Of a DNA stretch of 64,000 bases, positions 10,692 to 25,283 are shown one piece after another. Made by a program: the position numbers and the translations under genes. The stretch comes from Pholiota molesta (lineage: Eukaryota > Basidiomycota > Agaricomycetes > Agaricales > Strophariaceae). How positions within the stretch are numbered: position 1 is the first letter of the stretch; every line of letters starts with the position of its first letter. Below the pieces are notes generated by a model that saw only the letters and a list, made by a program, of their open reading frames with translations, was not told the DNA's origin and did not search any database. The stretch spans positions 1 through 64,000 of the forward strand of contig JACGCK010000128.1 of assembly GCA_014925825.1 (NCBI GenBank). The letters are read 5' to 3'.

Positions 10692-13600
10692 ATGAGCTCT
10701 GGAGGGAAAGGAAAAGAGCCGAAGCAAAAGAAGAAGCCAGGTCGCGTGTACGTCACATTTAGTCGAGTCATAGGTATCGTTGTACTCATCAACGGCGCAT
10801 CAAGGCCTACTGCTTGCGCGGAATGCAGGAGACTAAAGCTGCGCTGCGATCGAAATGTAGGCCCCTCTTCAGCAATGACAGCGCCCGAGTATCTGATGGC
10901 GGTTGGGCGCTGTTTCCAATTACACGTGTTTCGATGAACTCGTCTGACAACTGTCCTACCCTGGCAGGTTCCTTGCGAGAAATGTGTACAGCGGGGGTGT
11001 GGCTCAATATGCCCAACTGGTATGGCCTTGCTCGTCAAATCTGCTCTAGCACCTTTCTAATATTCATTTAAATCGCAGGTGAACTTGTGACGGGCAAAAA
11101 CAACAAGATGATCCTGGCGAACACCGAGGAGCTGCACGATCGAATCGATGCAGTATCAGCGAGGAATCGCGAGCTGGAGAATGCCCTTCGAACTCTGCAG
11201 GAGTCCCTCTCAGATCAACCCCATCCTCTTCTTGTGGAGAAAGATGTTCTCAATTTAAGGATCAACACGACTCCCCTGGGCACCTCGTCGTCAACGTCGT
11301 CAGGTGCTAGCACATCATCTTCGAGCAAGTCGCCGTCGGCATCTCGAGTTAGCCCGGCGGTGCAACCATCGGCGGCCTCGCAAGTGAAATTAGAGGATGA
11401 ACACAATGTCTTGGATGCATTTGGTCTGTAATTATCCTTCCTGTCTTCCTATGTAATGCTCATTCGATCAATGAAGGTACTCTGGTGGTTGGACGACGGG
11501 AAGAATCAAGGCATCTAGGAAAGACAGCTCGTTCTGAGGTTTTTATCGCCCTTTCCTGATTTGAGCAATCCTCGCTAACATGAAACAAATAGTATCTAGC
11601 TCAAGTAGGTCTTCCGATATATAAGGACTGCCCAGTGCGGCCTCTCTAATCCTCCGTACAACTCGCAGGCCACAACCAGGTCTACGCGACCACCAAAACA
11701 CCGCCTACCCCGACTATCCAATCGACTCGTCGATGTCCCTTTACCTGATTCACCAATACGTGATGACGACCTTCTCTCGGAACTCCTTGATCTTCTGCCT
11801 CAACAATCGAAAGCGCAACACCTTTGTGACCTTTACCTTGAATATGGAAAATATCTGTTAGTTTTCATCCTTGTCGCGAAATGACCTATATCGAATTGCG
11901 ATTCCCCTTTATAGATATTCACCGATATCAAGAAAAGAGCTTTTAGACGGAGTCCTCGCCGTCGTCTACAAAGCCAAGTACATCATTTCCCTTTTCCCCC
12001 CGTCCACTACCCAAGTTCGCTCACCTCATACTCTTTCAGACAATACACCGGCTTTGACCATCATCACTCCTTGTCCCTCCTCTACGTTGTGTTCGCCATC
12101 GCGGAGCTATTCAATCCCGAAACGCAAGCGTACACCCCTGAAGCCCACGAATACTATCACCTCTCCCGAGTCGCCCTCCAGTTCTCCCCACCCACGTACG
12201 ACACGACGTTGTCGTCTATACAGACCCTAGTGAGTGCGACACACAAAACGCCCACCATCTTAGGCGCGCTGGGTGGCTTTGTCGAACATCTGTGTGCTAA
12301 CTTGGATTTTTTGTTTATGATATGTACTTTTAGATCCATATGGCGCAATATCTTGATTTGAGCGGTTCTGATCCGAGCAGTGCAGAGACGGCGTGGATGC
12401 ACATTGGGCATGCGATGAGGTTGGCGCAAAGTGTATGTCGTTTCTTCGTTTGAGGTGATATTATTCCGGAAACAATGCTAATATAATCTCTACGCTTTAG
12501 GTTGGTCTACGTGAGCATTCTAACCAATTATCCCTGCCAATCGTTATTGATTATGTATATGCAGATCTAAACAGTGGGCGGTGGAAGATGAATGATGATG
12601 CATTGCAGAGGCGGCATGCCCTGTTCTGGCGGCTATTCGTAGTGGATACATGGGCTGTGCGTAATCTTTTTTGTTGGCTAGTGGACACACGAACGAAGCC
12701 TCATCATGATCTATCTGCTCAGAGCACCCACCTAGGCAGACCATCGAGCATTCTGCAATCTCACATTGATATCCCTCTCCCGCCTCATCCAACTGTTCTT
12801 TCGGAATCAGGCGCGGATGCAGCTACTATCTGTACGTTCCTTTCCTGAACATTATGTTCATGCGACGATTTATTGACTCTGGTGATTAGTTCATTCTTGG
12901 AATGTGCACTTCACATTTCTTCTACATTCGATCACCGAACTAGCACTAGGCCCCAAGCAACCTGTATATTCTGTAATTATTGACTGCGATCGCAAGATTC
13001 GAGACTTCGAAGTGCCAGTGCAGTGGAGGATATCGGCGGATGGTGATTCGTTGCCGCTTGACGTCGCGATGTACCGATGGCTCGTTATCTCGGCGAAGGA
13101 AACAGGTGCATTCCTCTTTCGCGATAGTTATAATCCCAGGAATGACTCTGACCGTCTTTTTCCTTTTGTTCTTGTTATGTTATAGCATTGTTGAATCTAC
13201 ATCGAGGATATGTGGCACAGGCACTGCAGGAGGCACCTGGGGACCTTCAGCGGCATCGATATTTGCCGTCGGTGGTAGCCATTTATCGTTCGGCCTGGCG
13301 TCTAATTCGCGGGCTGGCCACGACGTGGACCATCATCCCGAAGTTCCTTGCTCGTGTTAGCTTGGCATGGTCCCATGGGCTGTCTGCCGCGGTACGTTAT
13401 GGTTCTCCATTGATGGTTTGCATTTGTGTTGATCAATGGTTTACTTAGATTGTGATGTGCCTATTGGTTACTCGCGCACCGACGTCTCATTTAACGTCTG
13501 CAGCTCTGGATGAGTTGGAGAACTTGACGTCGCTGTTTGACTCATCGTCGTCTTCCTGCCGATCTGCTTCCAAGTTCTTGGTTCGTACACTGAATAAGGA

Positions 13601-14598
13601 TTCTTTTTTTCTATCGATATCTAACATCCATATGTCGCCGCAAATACTAGATTTCAGTCCAGAACCTTCAACGAAAGGCGCACGAGGCGACCGGCCTCCC
13701 ACACAACCGATTTCATATGTACGCAGACGAAAGCTCATCCAATATCTCCCTCCCTGAGCTCGACCGCCTAAACGGCAAGACCCACATATTCTATCCCGAC
13801 CAACGCCTGTCGTCATCGACAGCAGGATTCAGCAGTGGCGCAGCGTCCTCGTCCGCATCTACCCTCCACGACGCCTCTCGCTCGCGCGCAACCTCCGTAA
13901 CGATCTCTGATATCGCGGAAGGGAGCAACGCATTGACATCGCCCCTCTTCCACAGTACGGATAACCTACATGCGACGCTCGTGCAGGACTTGCGGGACTT
14001 CAGCCTGGGGACCGTGCCGCGCGCAGTGGACCTGGCGCTCTTCGACTACCCGAGCCCGAGCGTGAGGGCCGCGTCGGATGATGTGGATATGGCGATGTCG
14101 ATGTCTCCTCCGCCCAGGACCTCGCAGGAGACGGCGAGAGCGAAGGATCCGTCGCCTCCTGACACCGCACGGGTGCCTTCGCAATCGCAGCCCCATCTGC
14201 ATCCACGCCCACCGCCGCCTCCGCCTCCGCAGCACCCTTCCCATTCACCCCTTCCGCCGGTGGTGCCCGACCCGGCACTGGTACCGGCGGCCCCAACGAG
14301 CGCCCATACGCACTACTTCCATACTGCACTGCAGCAGCAGCACGACCCGCATCCGCTCACGCTTTTCTCCGAACCCCGACGCACTTCGGCGTTCCCTCTG
14401 AATTATTTCGGCGCGGGCGGCGGTGGTAGTACGGGCAGCAGTCCTAGTGGTGGCAGCGGGTGGAGCACTGCTGCGGGCGCGTACACGAGTATTACCTTTC
14501 CGCCGGGGTTCCAGGCCGGGTGGGGGAGTGGGTTTGGGCACTCGCCGATTGCGTTGGATTCGTCGTGGAATAGTTTTGTTGAGCAGCTTGGATTTTGA
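10692..14598 (+). CDS. Zn2Cys6 fungal transcription factor
   Basis: Nuclear regulator with a Zn2Cys6 binuclear cluster and the fungal-specific middle homology region. Seventeen exons sum to 943 residues in phase; the first are 10692-10747, 10805-10856, 10968-11019, 11079-11423, 11477-11538, 11593-11604 and the last is 13651-14598. The cluster reads CAECRRLKLRC, then DRNVPCEKC across an intron, then VQRGCGSIC (about 22-50), giving Cx2Cx6Cx5Cx2Cx8C. A coiled-coil segment follows (ILANTEELHDRI). The fungal_trans region is recognisable from LSLLYVVFAIAELFNPE through MRLAQSVGLH and HLGRPSSI. The C-terminal 300 residues are Ser/Pro/Gly-rich and probably form a disordered activation region. The layout resembles basidiomycete XlnR-like regulators, but the target genes cannot be told from sequence. 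Exons 6 and 11 are only 12 and 10 nt. Confidence 0.93.
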
Positions 14599-15595
14599 GA
14601 CTGTTGGATGTTGGATGTTGGATGTTCTGCGCATTGATGTGGCTTGACTGATTTTTTATATACCCTGTAGCAATTGGAATATCTTGCGTGTGGACTTGCG
14701 TGTATTATGAGTTGTAATGACATCTTCCTCAAACCTCTGTCATGCGGTAGTGTGTTCTCTTTAACGAAGTTTACTTCTGGTCTTCAGAACGGCTTTCTAA
14801 TGATCGAGAAGTTTATGTGCCAAACAGATTATTTACCGGTGGACCCTCATCGCTGTGGCTTTTAGTCGTTGCCTGGTCGTTGCAGTTGCAATTCAGTAAG
14901 CTCCTGGCCGGCCACCGGGACAAATAAGTATGTTCACTTTAATATGCTTCGAGGTCTATCTGTCAAATGTCCAAATACCTTTCGTTGGAATGAAATCGCC
15001 ACCAATGAAAGTCTTTTGATCATATCATATATCTATTCCCGCCCAACCTTTCTTGCTTAAGCATGTTACAGAAAGGTCCATTGACACGTCCTCCGATTCT
15101 ATCGCGTTATGGAAAGTCTAACCTTCGACAACCAGATAATGTACGAACGACCTGAAATGAATCTATGCTGCAACCACAACAGATCTATTCGTCAAATAGC
15201 GCCGTAAAGGAATCTGATCTGAGAAAAGGCAAGATAACGGTTCCCCATCTTTGACTTTCAATAAAGGCCCAGAAATTTATGGAAGTACAACGCTCGAGGA
15301 CGAACTAGACCACACAATCGCTGCCGCGTGCTGATTGCGCTGACTGCTGATCAACAAGCCGCGGTCCACGCCACCGCTGCCCTGCAGGGCCTGCACATCA
15401 TCCAAGCGTCGATGAAGACACATTCCCGATGGCCGGAGTAGGGTTGGATAACCTATATAGCAGTCTCGTACCATGCGCTGATTTCTCTCCTCTTGCTTCT
15501 TTTTGTTTCGCACCAGCTAGTGTTGGCAGACGACGCGTCTAGACGGTCTAGCACCAGGCTCCTCTCGATCGTGAGCACTAGAAGAGATCCCTCGT
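14599..15595. other. Intergenic spacer
   Basis: About 1 kb without a supported gene. A short tandem of TGTTGGATG follows the stop codon of the regulator (about 14602-14625). Confidence 0.5.
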
Positions 15596-17488
15596 ATGAG
15601 CGCCACTCCACCCCCGACCATCTCTCTGCGGCGCGAGTCCGCTGTGCTTATCATCGGTGCTGGCGTTGGTGGACTGTGCACAGCGGTGCAGCTCCAGACA
15701 CAGCTCGGGTGTAACGATTTCCACATCTACGACAGCAACGCCGTGCCCGGTGGGGTCTGGGCCGTGCAGAAGTATCCCGGTACGTCCTGCTTACCCCGTC
15801 TTCCAGACTATACGTGATCTTATCAGAACCATCCGGGGCTTGTAGGTGTAGCCTGCGACGTCCCAGCGGACTTCTACTCCTTCTCCTTCTTTCCTGCGGA
15901 TTGGACCCAGTTCAGGCCCTCCGGCGACGAGCTGCAGAGCTACTTCCACGCGCTCGCGGTGAGGTACCGGTTGTACCCGCACATCACGTTCGAGAGCGTC
16001 GCGGAGGACGCGCGGTGGGATGCGGCGTCCGCGCGCTGGGTGGTGACCGTGCGCGTGCGCGTGCGCGCTCGGGCGGAGGGAATGGAGAAGGAAGGAGAGT
16101 GGATGTGGATCGAGCATCGCGCGCGTATTTTGTGCTCGGCTGCCGGCGGGTTGGTTGAGCCCAAGACGCCTGACATTAACGGGCTTGGCGACTTCAAGGG
16201 GACGATCGTCCAGAGCGCTGCATGGGATCCTGCGTTGGATTTGAAAGGGAAGAACGTCGCTGTATTCGGGAACGGACGTGCGTGCTAAACTCTCTTCCTC
16301 TTACCGGGAATGCGTATTCATCCCGCAGCGCAGCCACAGGCTCCCAGATCGTCCCGGCGATAATGCCGTCCGTGGCGACCGTCGTGCACATCTCGCGCTC
16401 CGCGCCGTGGTACCGCCCCGCCATCAACTTCCCGTACGGGCCCCTGATGCGGTGGGTGCTCACGCACATCCCGTTCGCGCGGAAGCTGCTCCGAATGCTG
16501 CTGGCGGTGGTGACGGAGATGGCGTTTAGAGACACGGAGATGGAGGAGGGCCGGGGAGGGAGGGAGAAGAGGAAGATGCAGGCGGTAGAGCATATTAGAA
16601 AGACCGCGCCGGAGAAGTATTGGACGGCCTTGATGCCAGATTTTGAGTTTGGGTGTAAAGTGCGTTGGGAGTTTTATTTATGGCTAGCCGCTACTGTGTA
16701 GCTACTGACGTACTGATGCGATTTTTTCTGTTAGCATGCAGTTTGGGATGCTGGATACTTGCAGAGCCTGAATGATCCCAAAGCGACGCTCATCATCAGC
16801 CCGGACGTGCGCGTCCTCCCAAACGGTGTCTCTCACAATGGCGTTACCTACCCCGTCGACGTCATAGTTCTGGCCACCGGCTACGCGCCGACGCATGGTG
16901 TGGGGCAGTTAAAGGTTGTCGGACGTGGTGGAAAGACGCTTGCGCAGCATTGGGAGGAAAGCGGGGGCGTGTCCGCGTACGGGACAATCGCGATGAACGA
17001 ATTCCCTAATTTCTTCTTGATCAAGGGCCCGAATACAGCGTCGACGAACACATCGGCGATTCTTATTACGGAGAAGTGAGTGTGCTTTAGCCTTTGATTT
17101 TAGAAAAATGATAGCTCTTTGCTGACAATTAGCGCAGTGTTGTCAATCTCGCGATTAAAGTGATGAAGCCTATCATTCGAAAGAAAGCCGTAGCGGTCGA
17201 AGTCAAAGCTAGCGCGGAAGAAAAGTATACAAGACTTGTGCAAGCGACTTCGTTGAAAAAAGTATGGTATGCTGGATGCTCATCGGTAAGTATCATTTCA
17301 GTACATTTTTGCGTAGATGATCGAGCTCATCATACCGTTTATGTGGACAGTGGTACTTTTCGGAGAACGGCAATGGTTGGAACGTCGTATTATACCCTTT
17401 CAGTCAGATTTACTGCTGGTGGTCGTCGGTATTTCCCAAATGGAATGATTGGGAGTACCGGAATTATAACGAGCACGCAAAATTGTGA
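15596..17488 (+). CDS. Flavin-containing / Baeyer-Villiger-type monooxygenase
   Basis: FAD- and NADPH-depend oxygenase of the class that includes Baeyer-Villiger and N-hydroxylating monooxygenases; substrate unknown. Six exons (15596-15779, 15846-16277, 16334-16659, 16735-17075, 17138-17285, 17351-17488) give 522 residues. The FAD Rossmann motif GAGVGG is at 21-26, followed by PGGVW and KYPG as in this class. The NADPH motif reads GNGPTGSQ when the acceptor at 16333 is used. FGCKHAVWDAGYL and the late DVIVLATGY motif complete the pattern. The chain is aromatic-rich at the C-terminus (WYFSENGNGW). No signal peptide or membrane anchor is seen. The splice choice at exon 3 is inferred from the motif; using the nearer cag would shift the frame. 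Confidence 0.88.
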
Positions 17489-17861
17489 TAAGTGCCGATA
17501 GCCATATGTTTGACGACCTAGCAAACAAACGCTTGTATTTTGTACTTGTCTTGACAGATGTTGTAGAGTCCGTGTAGAGTTCAATTATTTTTACTGAAGA
17601 CTGGTAGCTCGGAATCAAAAAGCTGTATATAACTGTTAGTTGAGATTATTTTCCACTTCGTTCGATATTTAAATAAGGAATAAAAGAGGGAACCGGCCGT
17701 TAGAGGATTCGACCTGAATCCTCTCCAAAAAGGGGCTGGTCACGAGGCTATTCAATGTCAACATTTCTTCATTGTGACATTGATCGGGGACAAAATTGCC
17801 AAATCGAGTCCTGTGATCGACCACCGCTGGTGAATTCTTTTCACTGCCATATAGAATAGCC
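17489..17861. other. Intergenic spacer
   Basis: AT-rich 3' region of the monooxygenase and promoter of the peptidase. No gene seen. Confidence 0.5.
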
Positions 17862-20501
<2,640 letters not shown>

Positions 20502-23500
20502 ACGGAGGTCTGGCGTGCAGTGTTGTCAGTGTGGGGAGGTTGCTTTGTGGGGTGGGAACGAGATTTGCTTGCGTTACCGAGGACGAGCGTTAGGTGGTGG
20601 GCATGGATTGGTGGTGCCCACTGAAAAACAAGGCAAAAATGTATTTGTATACCGTATCTAAATCGATGTAGTTATCGCCCAACTCAGGTAGGTATGATAC
20701 GAGGCAGTTCTGAATAATGGGCAAGTACTACGCCACAGATTCACTCAAGGAGGATGTTATCATGTTCTACGCTGGCACAGCCCTTGGTTCGCCAGGCGCC
20801 TTGTATATCCCGCCGGTCCTTCATATCGATGGTACCGGGTTGCACTGCATATGCCATTTGCGGCTCAATTTTAGCTTCAGCCGTTGTTAGAGCGGCGTGT
20901 TATCACCCGATTGTTACCAAAAATAGGTATACTTAAGGATCTTCCACGGACTTCTGCTTGTCTACTTATAAATAAAATTAGTATTCATGACAGAAGTGAG
21001 ATGTCAATGGCAACTGTTTCCAGATCTTTCTTTCAGCGGCTGGACAGTGGACTGGGCGTAGTGGGTATAGGGCTCGGAGGACAATGATGCGCATTGCCAG
21101 GTTGCATTCCGTCTTTCGGTTCAACTTCAATTGTGCGTGCCACACTTTCACAGCCTTTTTGGTGTTGTGCAATGGATCTTGCCTCCGGCACGGGATGACG
21201 TACAATTAAACGATACCTTGGCCGGAGTGCCATGGTATAGCATTCGTTGAGATTCATTGGTCTCGTCTCCACCGCGTCTATGAACTCAGTTTCCTCGATT
21301 ATAAAATCACCATAGCCTATGCTAGCGCATTCCAAGCGCAGTTAACTGGGAAAGAATGGAGCAAATTCCTGTGTACTTGAACGTTTTGAATGACACATGT
21401 AAGGACGCCTGTCGCCGTCCCCCGACTATAGTTCCATTTCAGTAACTACTAACCAATCTATCATGAATTTCAATCATATTGGTCTGAAGAACATAAGCGA
21501 GTCTCTGAGGACACCACAATGCCCAGCATACTTAGATACTCGTTCCATGAGTTGTCCGTGCTTTACATAGGTCTATCTGAATCAAGTTAATTTATCACCA
21601 CAGGTGTACATTTCTCTGCACGGAAATACTCTGAGGACTCTTGCCATTTATATAGTACCTGAACTGCGGGGCTAACGTGGCATCATTCAAGATGATGCTT
21701 TAATACAGATACATGACTCGGATGTTCAGCACCAATTAAATTTGTATGCGAAGCAGTAATGGCGCAGCATGAGCACTCGAACTGAAGGCTACTGTGCGGG
21801 AGTTACATGTACAGACTTCAAGGGGGCCCGAGTCAGTGAGGCGATATCCGGCCTGAATTGAGACGAGAAATGGCGTTCTTACACATATGATCGACGAGTA
21901 GATATTTGGACAACGCGTGTTGCCCATACGAGTTTGTCCAGCGCAGTCAAATGATATGATCGAGACAAGATCGGGAAGACTGAAGTGCTGACTGGGTCGA
22001 CAATTCACCACTATATCGAGTAAACAGAGATTCGAGACTGCCAGTTATTAGCGTCTGATACTATGATAAATTGCAAGTACCCGCATTATCTATCAATGCG
22101 CCTGATCTGAGAAACAAAATACGACAATATTTGGAGCGGAAGGATTTGGGGCGAATATGCCCCACTGGCATTGTCGGTATCTGGTGACCCTTTTACAAAA
22201 GGAGTGCTCTGAATATTGCCATATCTATCTAGTTTTGGGAACAATTGGATGGTCACCATCCTTTTTGGAAGCCTTTGATTATTACACTTCTACACGATTC
22301 TCTTCGTACGATCAAACATACTCCTCAGATCATTAAGTTGCATCAAGAAAATGATTCCATTAGGTGGGTCTTGGCTTTCTATGAATGATGGGACTTGAAG
22401 CCGGGAGCTTCATGAGTAGCATTTGATTCTCATACGAAGTTTGTGGCCATACATAGTAGCCGAGGCACTGTAAACTCTAAAAAAAACACCAGAAACGATC
22501 GGCCTCAAGTTGGGAAACTCGCGGAAGCGCCAATGTGATATCCAAAAGCATACCAATGCATTCAACGCCGGAATAGTCCCGGCGATGGCATGGCCTGCTT
22601 GAGATTCCAACGTCCTAGCTATGACCTTTTTCAATGCTGCGGTACACGTTGTATTCGCGTGGTAGGTCAATTTAAACGTGGTCCAGTGGAGTACTCTTTA
22701 GTTAGGAGTTCTGGAGAATCCCATTGACTGAATAAGCACCTGGGGAGTCATCGGAACTCGACTCTCAAATTAAATATAGGTACGAGTGGCACAGTGATAT
22801 GCTCATAATGCTCCTGTGGGTAAGTTAAATTTCTTTTCTTCTTATTAAAGTTCAAAAAAGCAATTTCACAGCTTTTGGATCAAGAGCTTGTGCTGAGTCG
22901 TTGATACGGTTGCACCTTTTATCAGATTGCACATAGATGCATACCCCAGATTTTATATTACGTTCAACTTGGGACAAAATCAATGAAAGATCGAGAATCA
23001 CTTCGTTCATTTATCTCTCTAATCATACAGCCCATGTTGCTTGATCACCCCATTCAGTAATTTAACAGCAGATAACCGAACTGATCAATGACCAACTAGG
23101 TCTTCTACCCCTACGTATAGGACGCTCTGTATTGTTCATCTTCGCAGATAGAATCAACTAGTAAGAAATCTTTTACCACTACCAGGTAACTTGGTGTTTC
23201 CATCGATGATGTGATCCGATCCTGCATCATGATTAACAACTCCTGCAGAGCTATACTGTTTTGTTATTCATTGAATCTGGGGGGATGTAATTGGAGCAGA
23301 GATCCTCAAACTCAGGGTGATACCACGTAATATGCGCAGTTTTTATCCTATTCCTATCAAAAGCGAAGGGCCACGAAATCGTTCTAATTGTCCTTGGGAG
23401 AGCTTCCATGTTCGGCGTCGTTAAAATCACTTTCCGACTCCATCCTCCCGCAATGCAATGCGTGATATGATGATCACAAAGCTCTGAGCATTTGGGCGCC

Positions 23501-24330
23501 TATCAAGCGCTTATATAAGAATTCTTGCGCAGCAGTCAAACACCGAGCAATGATGGCGAAATGCCGTACAAAATTGATTGCTCAAGCGCTCAAGGAGTGT
23601 TAATCTCAGTGAGCACCACTTCCAGGACCAGGGAAGACGAGCGCCTATTTGAAAAGATGTTGGCCCGAGGGTCGATCTAATCGGAGATATTTAGGTCAAA
23701 TCGAATTGAAAGTTAAGATCGAAGATGCGTGTGTATAGATAGTGCAATGCAAGTCATGATACAGATGAATGAAAATGTAGCGAGGCATGTACCCATCAGC
23801 AATTGACGGCTTGTGCGAGCGCTGGGTATACTAAGTATGCGTAAACGATGGTATGATGCAGAAATCCGAGGAGAAATAGACAGATCGTGTTACGAAGAAG
23901 ATAGAACTGGAGAACAAGAAGTCATTACCCGAAGCATAACTCACAGGTGTTGATCTACGTCACTCTGTAAGAACAACCCATATGGGTTTGATAGCTCGTG
24001 TTTGTTCGTCCGGAAAATGGAGGCGGCCTGAGAGACATCTAGAGAAGGCATAGAAATATAGATTAGTTGAGACAGGAGGTGAGAAAAGGAGGACTCACAA
24101 TGGTCAAGAAAGCAGCGCCATGTGTACGACAACAATTAATAGATGGCAAGCTACTGGTAATCGTGCAATCCGGAGAATATTGATACACATCGAAGCCAAG
24201 ATATGGGTGAGAGGCGGAAGCGGTGGAGGCGGGTGGACAAATACGTGTGAAGCTGCGAAGGAGGACCTGGTATGTAATATGACACGGATGGGGGAGAATG
24301 CTGTAGGTTGCAAGGGCTGCATGCGATCAT
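20502..24330. other. Gene-poor region
   Basis: Nearly 4 kb without a gene I can support. Minus-strand frames at 21033-21335, 21736-22011 and 22410-22670 are 86-100 codons long but have no start context, splice partners or recognised motifs. The right end holds the 3' region of the bZIP gene. Confidence 0.45.
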
Positions 24331-25170
24331 TCACCGGTCGGAGAAGTTCGGGCAGGGGAGGCCATGCGTAGACAACATGCGCTCCATCATCAGTGCGCGC
24401 TCCTTCCAGATATCGCGTTCCCTGTTTAGACGGGCCACGTCCTCCTCGAGCTTCTGGAACTGCACCTGGCGCCGATGCCGGCTCCTGCGCGCAGCCAGCG
24501 TATTTCTACGGCGCTTGAAGGCTTGCTTCTCTTGTTCCGTTGCGTTTGGGTCCAGCTGCTCGTCTGGTAGCTCATCGTCGTCGTCTGAGCGGGGGGATGC
24601 GCCCCGTCTTCGAGAAGGCAGGAAGGAGCTGGGGGGTTCCTTCTTCTCGGATGTGCTTAGGTAGCCAGCACTTTGCCCGGGTGCATACTGCGGCATGTAG
24701 AGGTTTGGATTGACGGCCCCCTGGTAGTTAAGTGATGGATGGTCGCGAGTGAGCGTGTTCTTCCCGTACCCCGAAGATGTCGACTCGGATGAGATCGAGC
24801 GTGAATGTCCCATAACCGACGAATCTGGGACGCTTCCGAAATTGTGGTCGTTTGTGGTCATACGCGGATCCCATAGTGAGCTGATAGTCGAGAGATCGTA
24901 TTGCGCGCTCATATCCTCCTTGTTAAGTGAGGGCTGCATGGTCGGAATGTGGGTTGAGATAGCCGTCGTAGAAGATTGTTCAGCCAGCTCGGCGCTGGGC
25001 GTCAATTGTCTTTGGGGGTTGGTCGCCACTGTCTTCGATAATGAGAAAGAGATGGTGGACGGGATGCCCGGCTTGGATGAGTTGGAAATACGTGTTGTGA
25101 GCAATGAGAGCCATTCTGGACTAAGCTTTATACGATTCCAATGCTGCATATTCAAGTCAGAACAGGTCAT
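24331..25170 (-). CDS. Gcn4/Cpc1-like bZIP transcription factor
   Basis: Nuclear bZIP regulator of the Gcn4/CPC1 type, which in fungi drives amino-acid starvation genes through TGACTCA sites. The 279-residue single-exon frame has Ser/Thr-rich N-terminal and middle regions, an acidic patch (RSDDDDELPDEQLD), and a C-terminal bZIP. The basic region is KRRRNTLAARRSRHRRQ, with the diagnostic N-x7-R, followed by a short zipper (FQKLEEDVARLNRERDIWKE) and MMERMLSTHG. In family members the bZIP also lies at the extreme C-terminus. The start at 25170 is the first Met of the long frame. A spliced alternative with ATG at 25272 and a 36-nt intron (25266-25231) would add MA-SRAQQLFSVAAG in frame, but that intron is shorter than usual. 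The leader carries short ORFs and a TGACTCA site, suggesting translational and self-regulation. Confidence 0.87.
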   Translation of the reverse strand: MTCSDLNMQHWNRIKLSPEWLSLLTTRISNSSKPGIPSTISFSLSKTVATNPQRQLTPSAELAEQSSTTAISTHIPTMQPSLNKEDMSAQYDLSTISSLWDPRMTTNDHNFGSVPDSSVMGHSRSISSESTSSGYGKNTLTRDHPSLNYQGAVNPNLYMPQYAPGQSAGYLSTSEKKEPPSSFLPSRRRGASPRSDDDDELPDEQLDPNATEQEKQAFKRRRNTLAARRSRHRRQVQFQKLEEDVARLNRERDIWKERALMMERMLSTHGLPCPNFSDR

Positions 25171-25230
25171 CTCCCAAGAATCTGAATCTGAGATTCCAGC
25201 AGCAACCGAAAATAGTTGCTGTGCTCGAGA

Positions 25231-25283
25231 CTAAATTAGTACTCTCAATTGGGCAGTGTGACTCACAGCCATGCATTGATCAT
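25231..25283 (-). promoter_or_regulatory. Two overlapping upstream ORFs in the bZIP leader
   Basis: Reading toward the bZIP gene, ATG at 25283 opens a six-codon ORF (MINAWL, stop ending at 25263). A second ATG at 25272 opens a 13-codon ORF (MAVSHTAQLRVLI) that ends with TAG at 25231. Both lie 60-115 bases before the main start. GCN4 and its filamentous homologues cpc-1 and cpcA are controlled by upstream ORFs, so the arrangement fits. The second ORF could instead be a short first exon. Confidence 0.5.
25259..25265. promoter_or_regulatory. TGACTCA (Gcn4/Cpc1 recognition element)
   Basis: An exact TGACTCA palindrome, the consensus site of Gcn4-type proteins, sits about 90 bases before the start codon of the bZIP gene that would bind it. 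It overlaps the upstream ORFs, so it may lie in transcribed leader. Seven bases can occur by chance. Confidence 0.45.
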
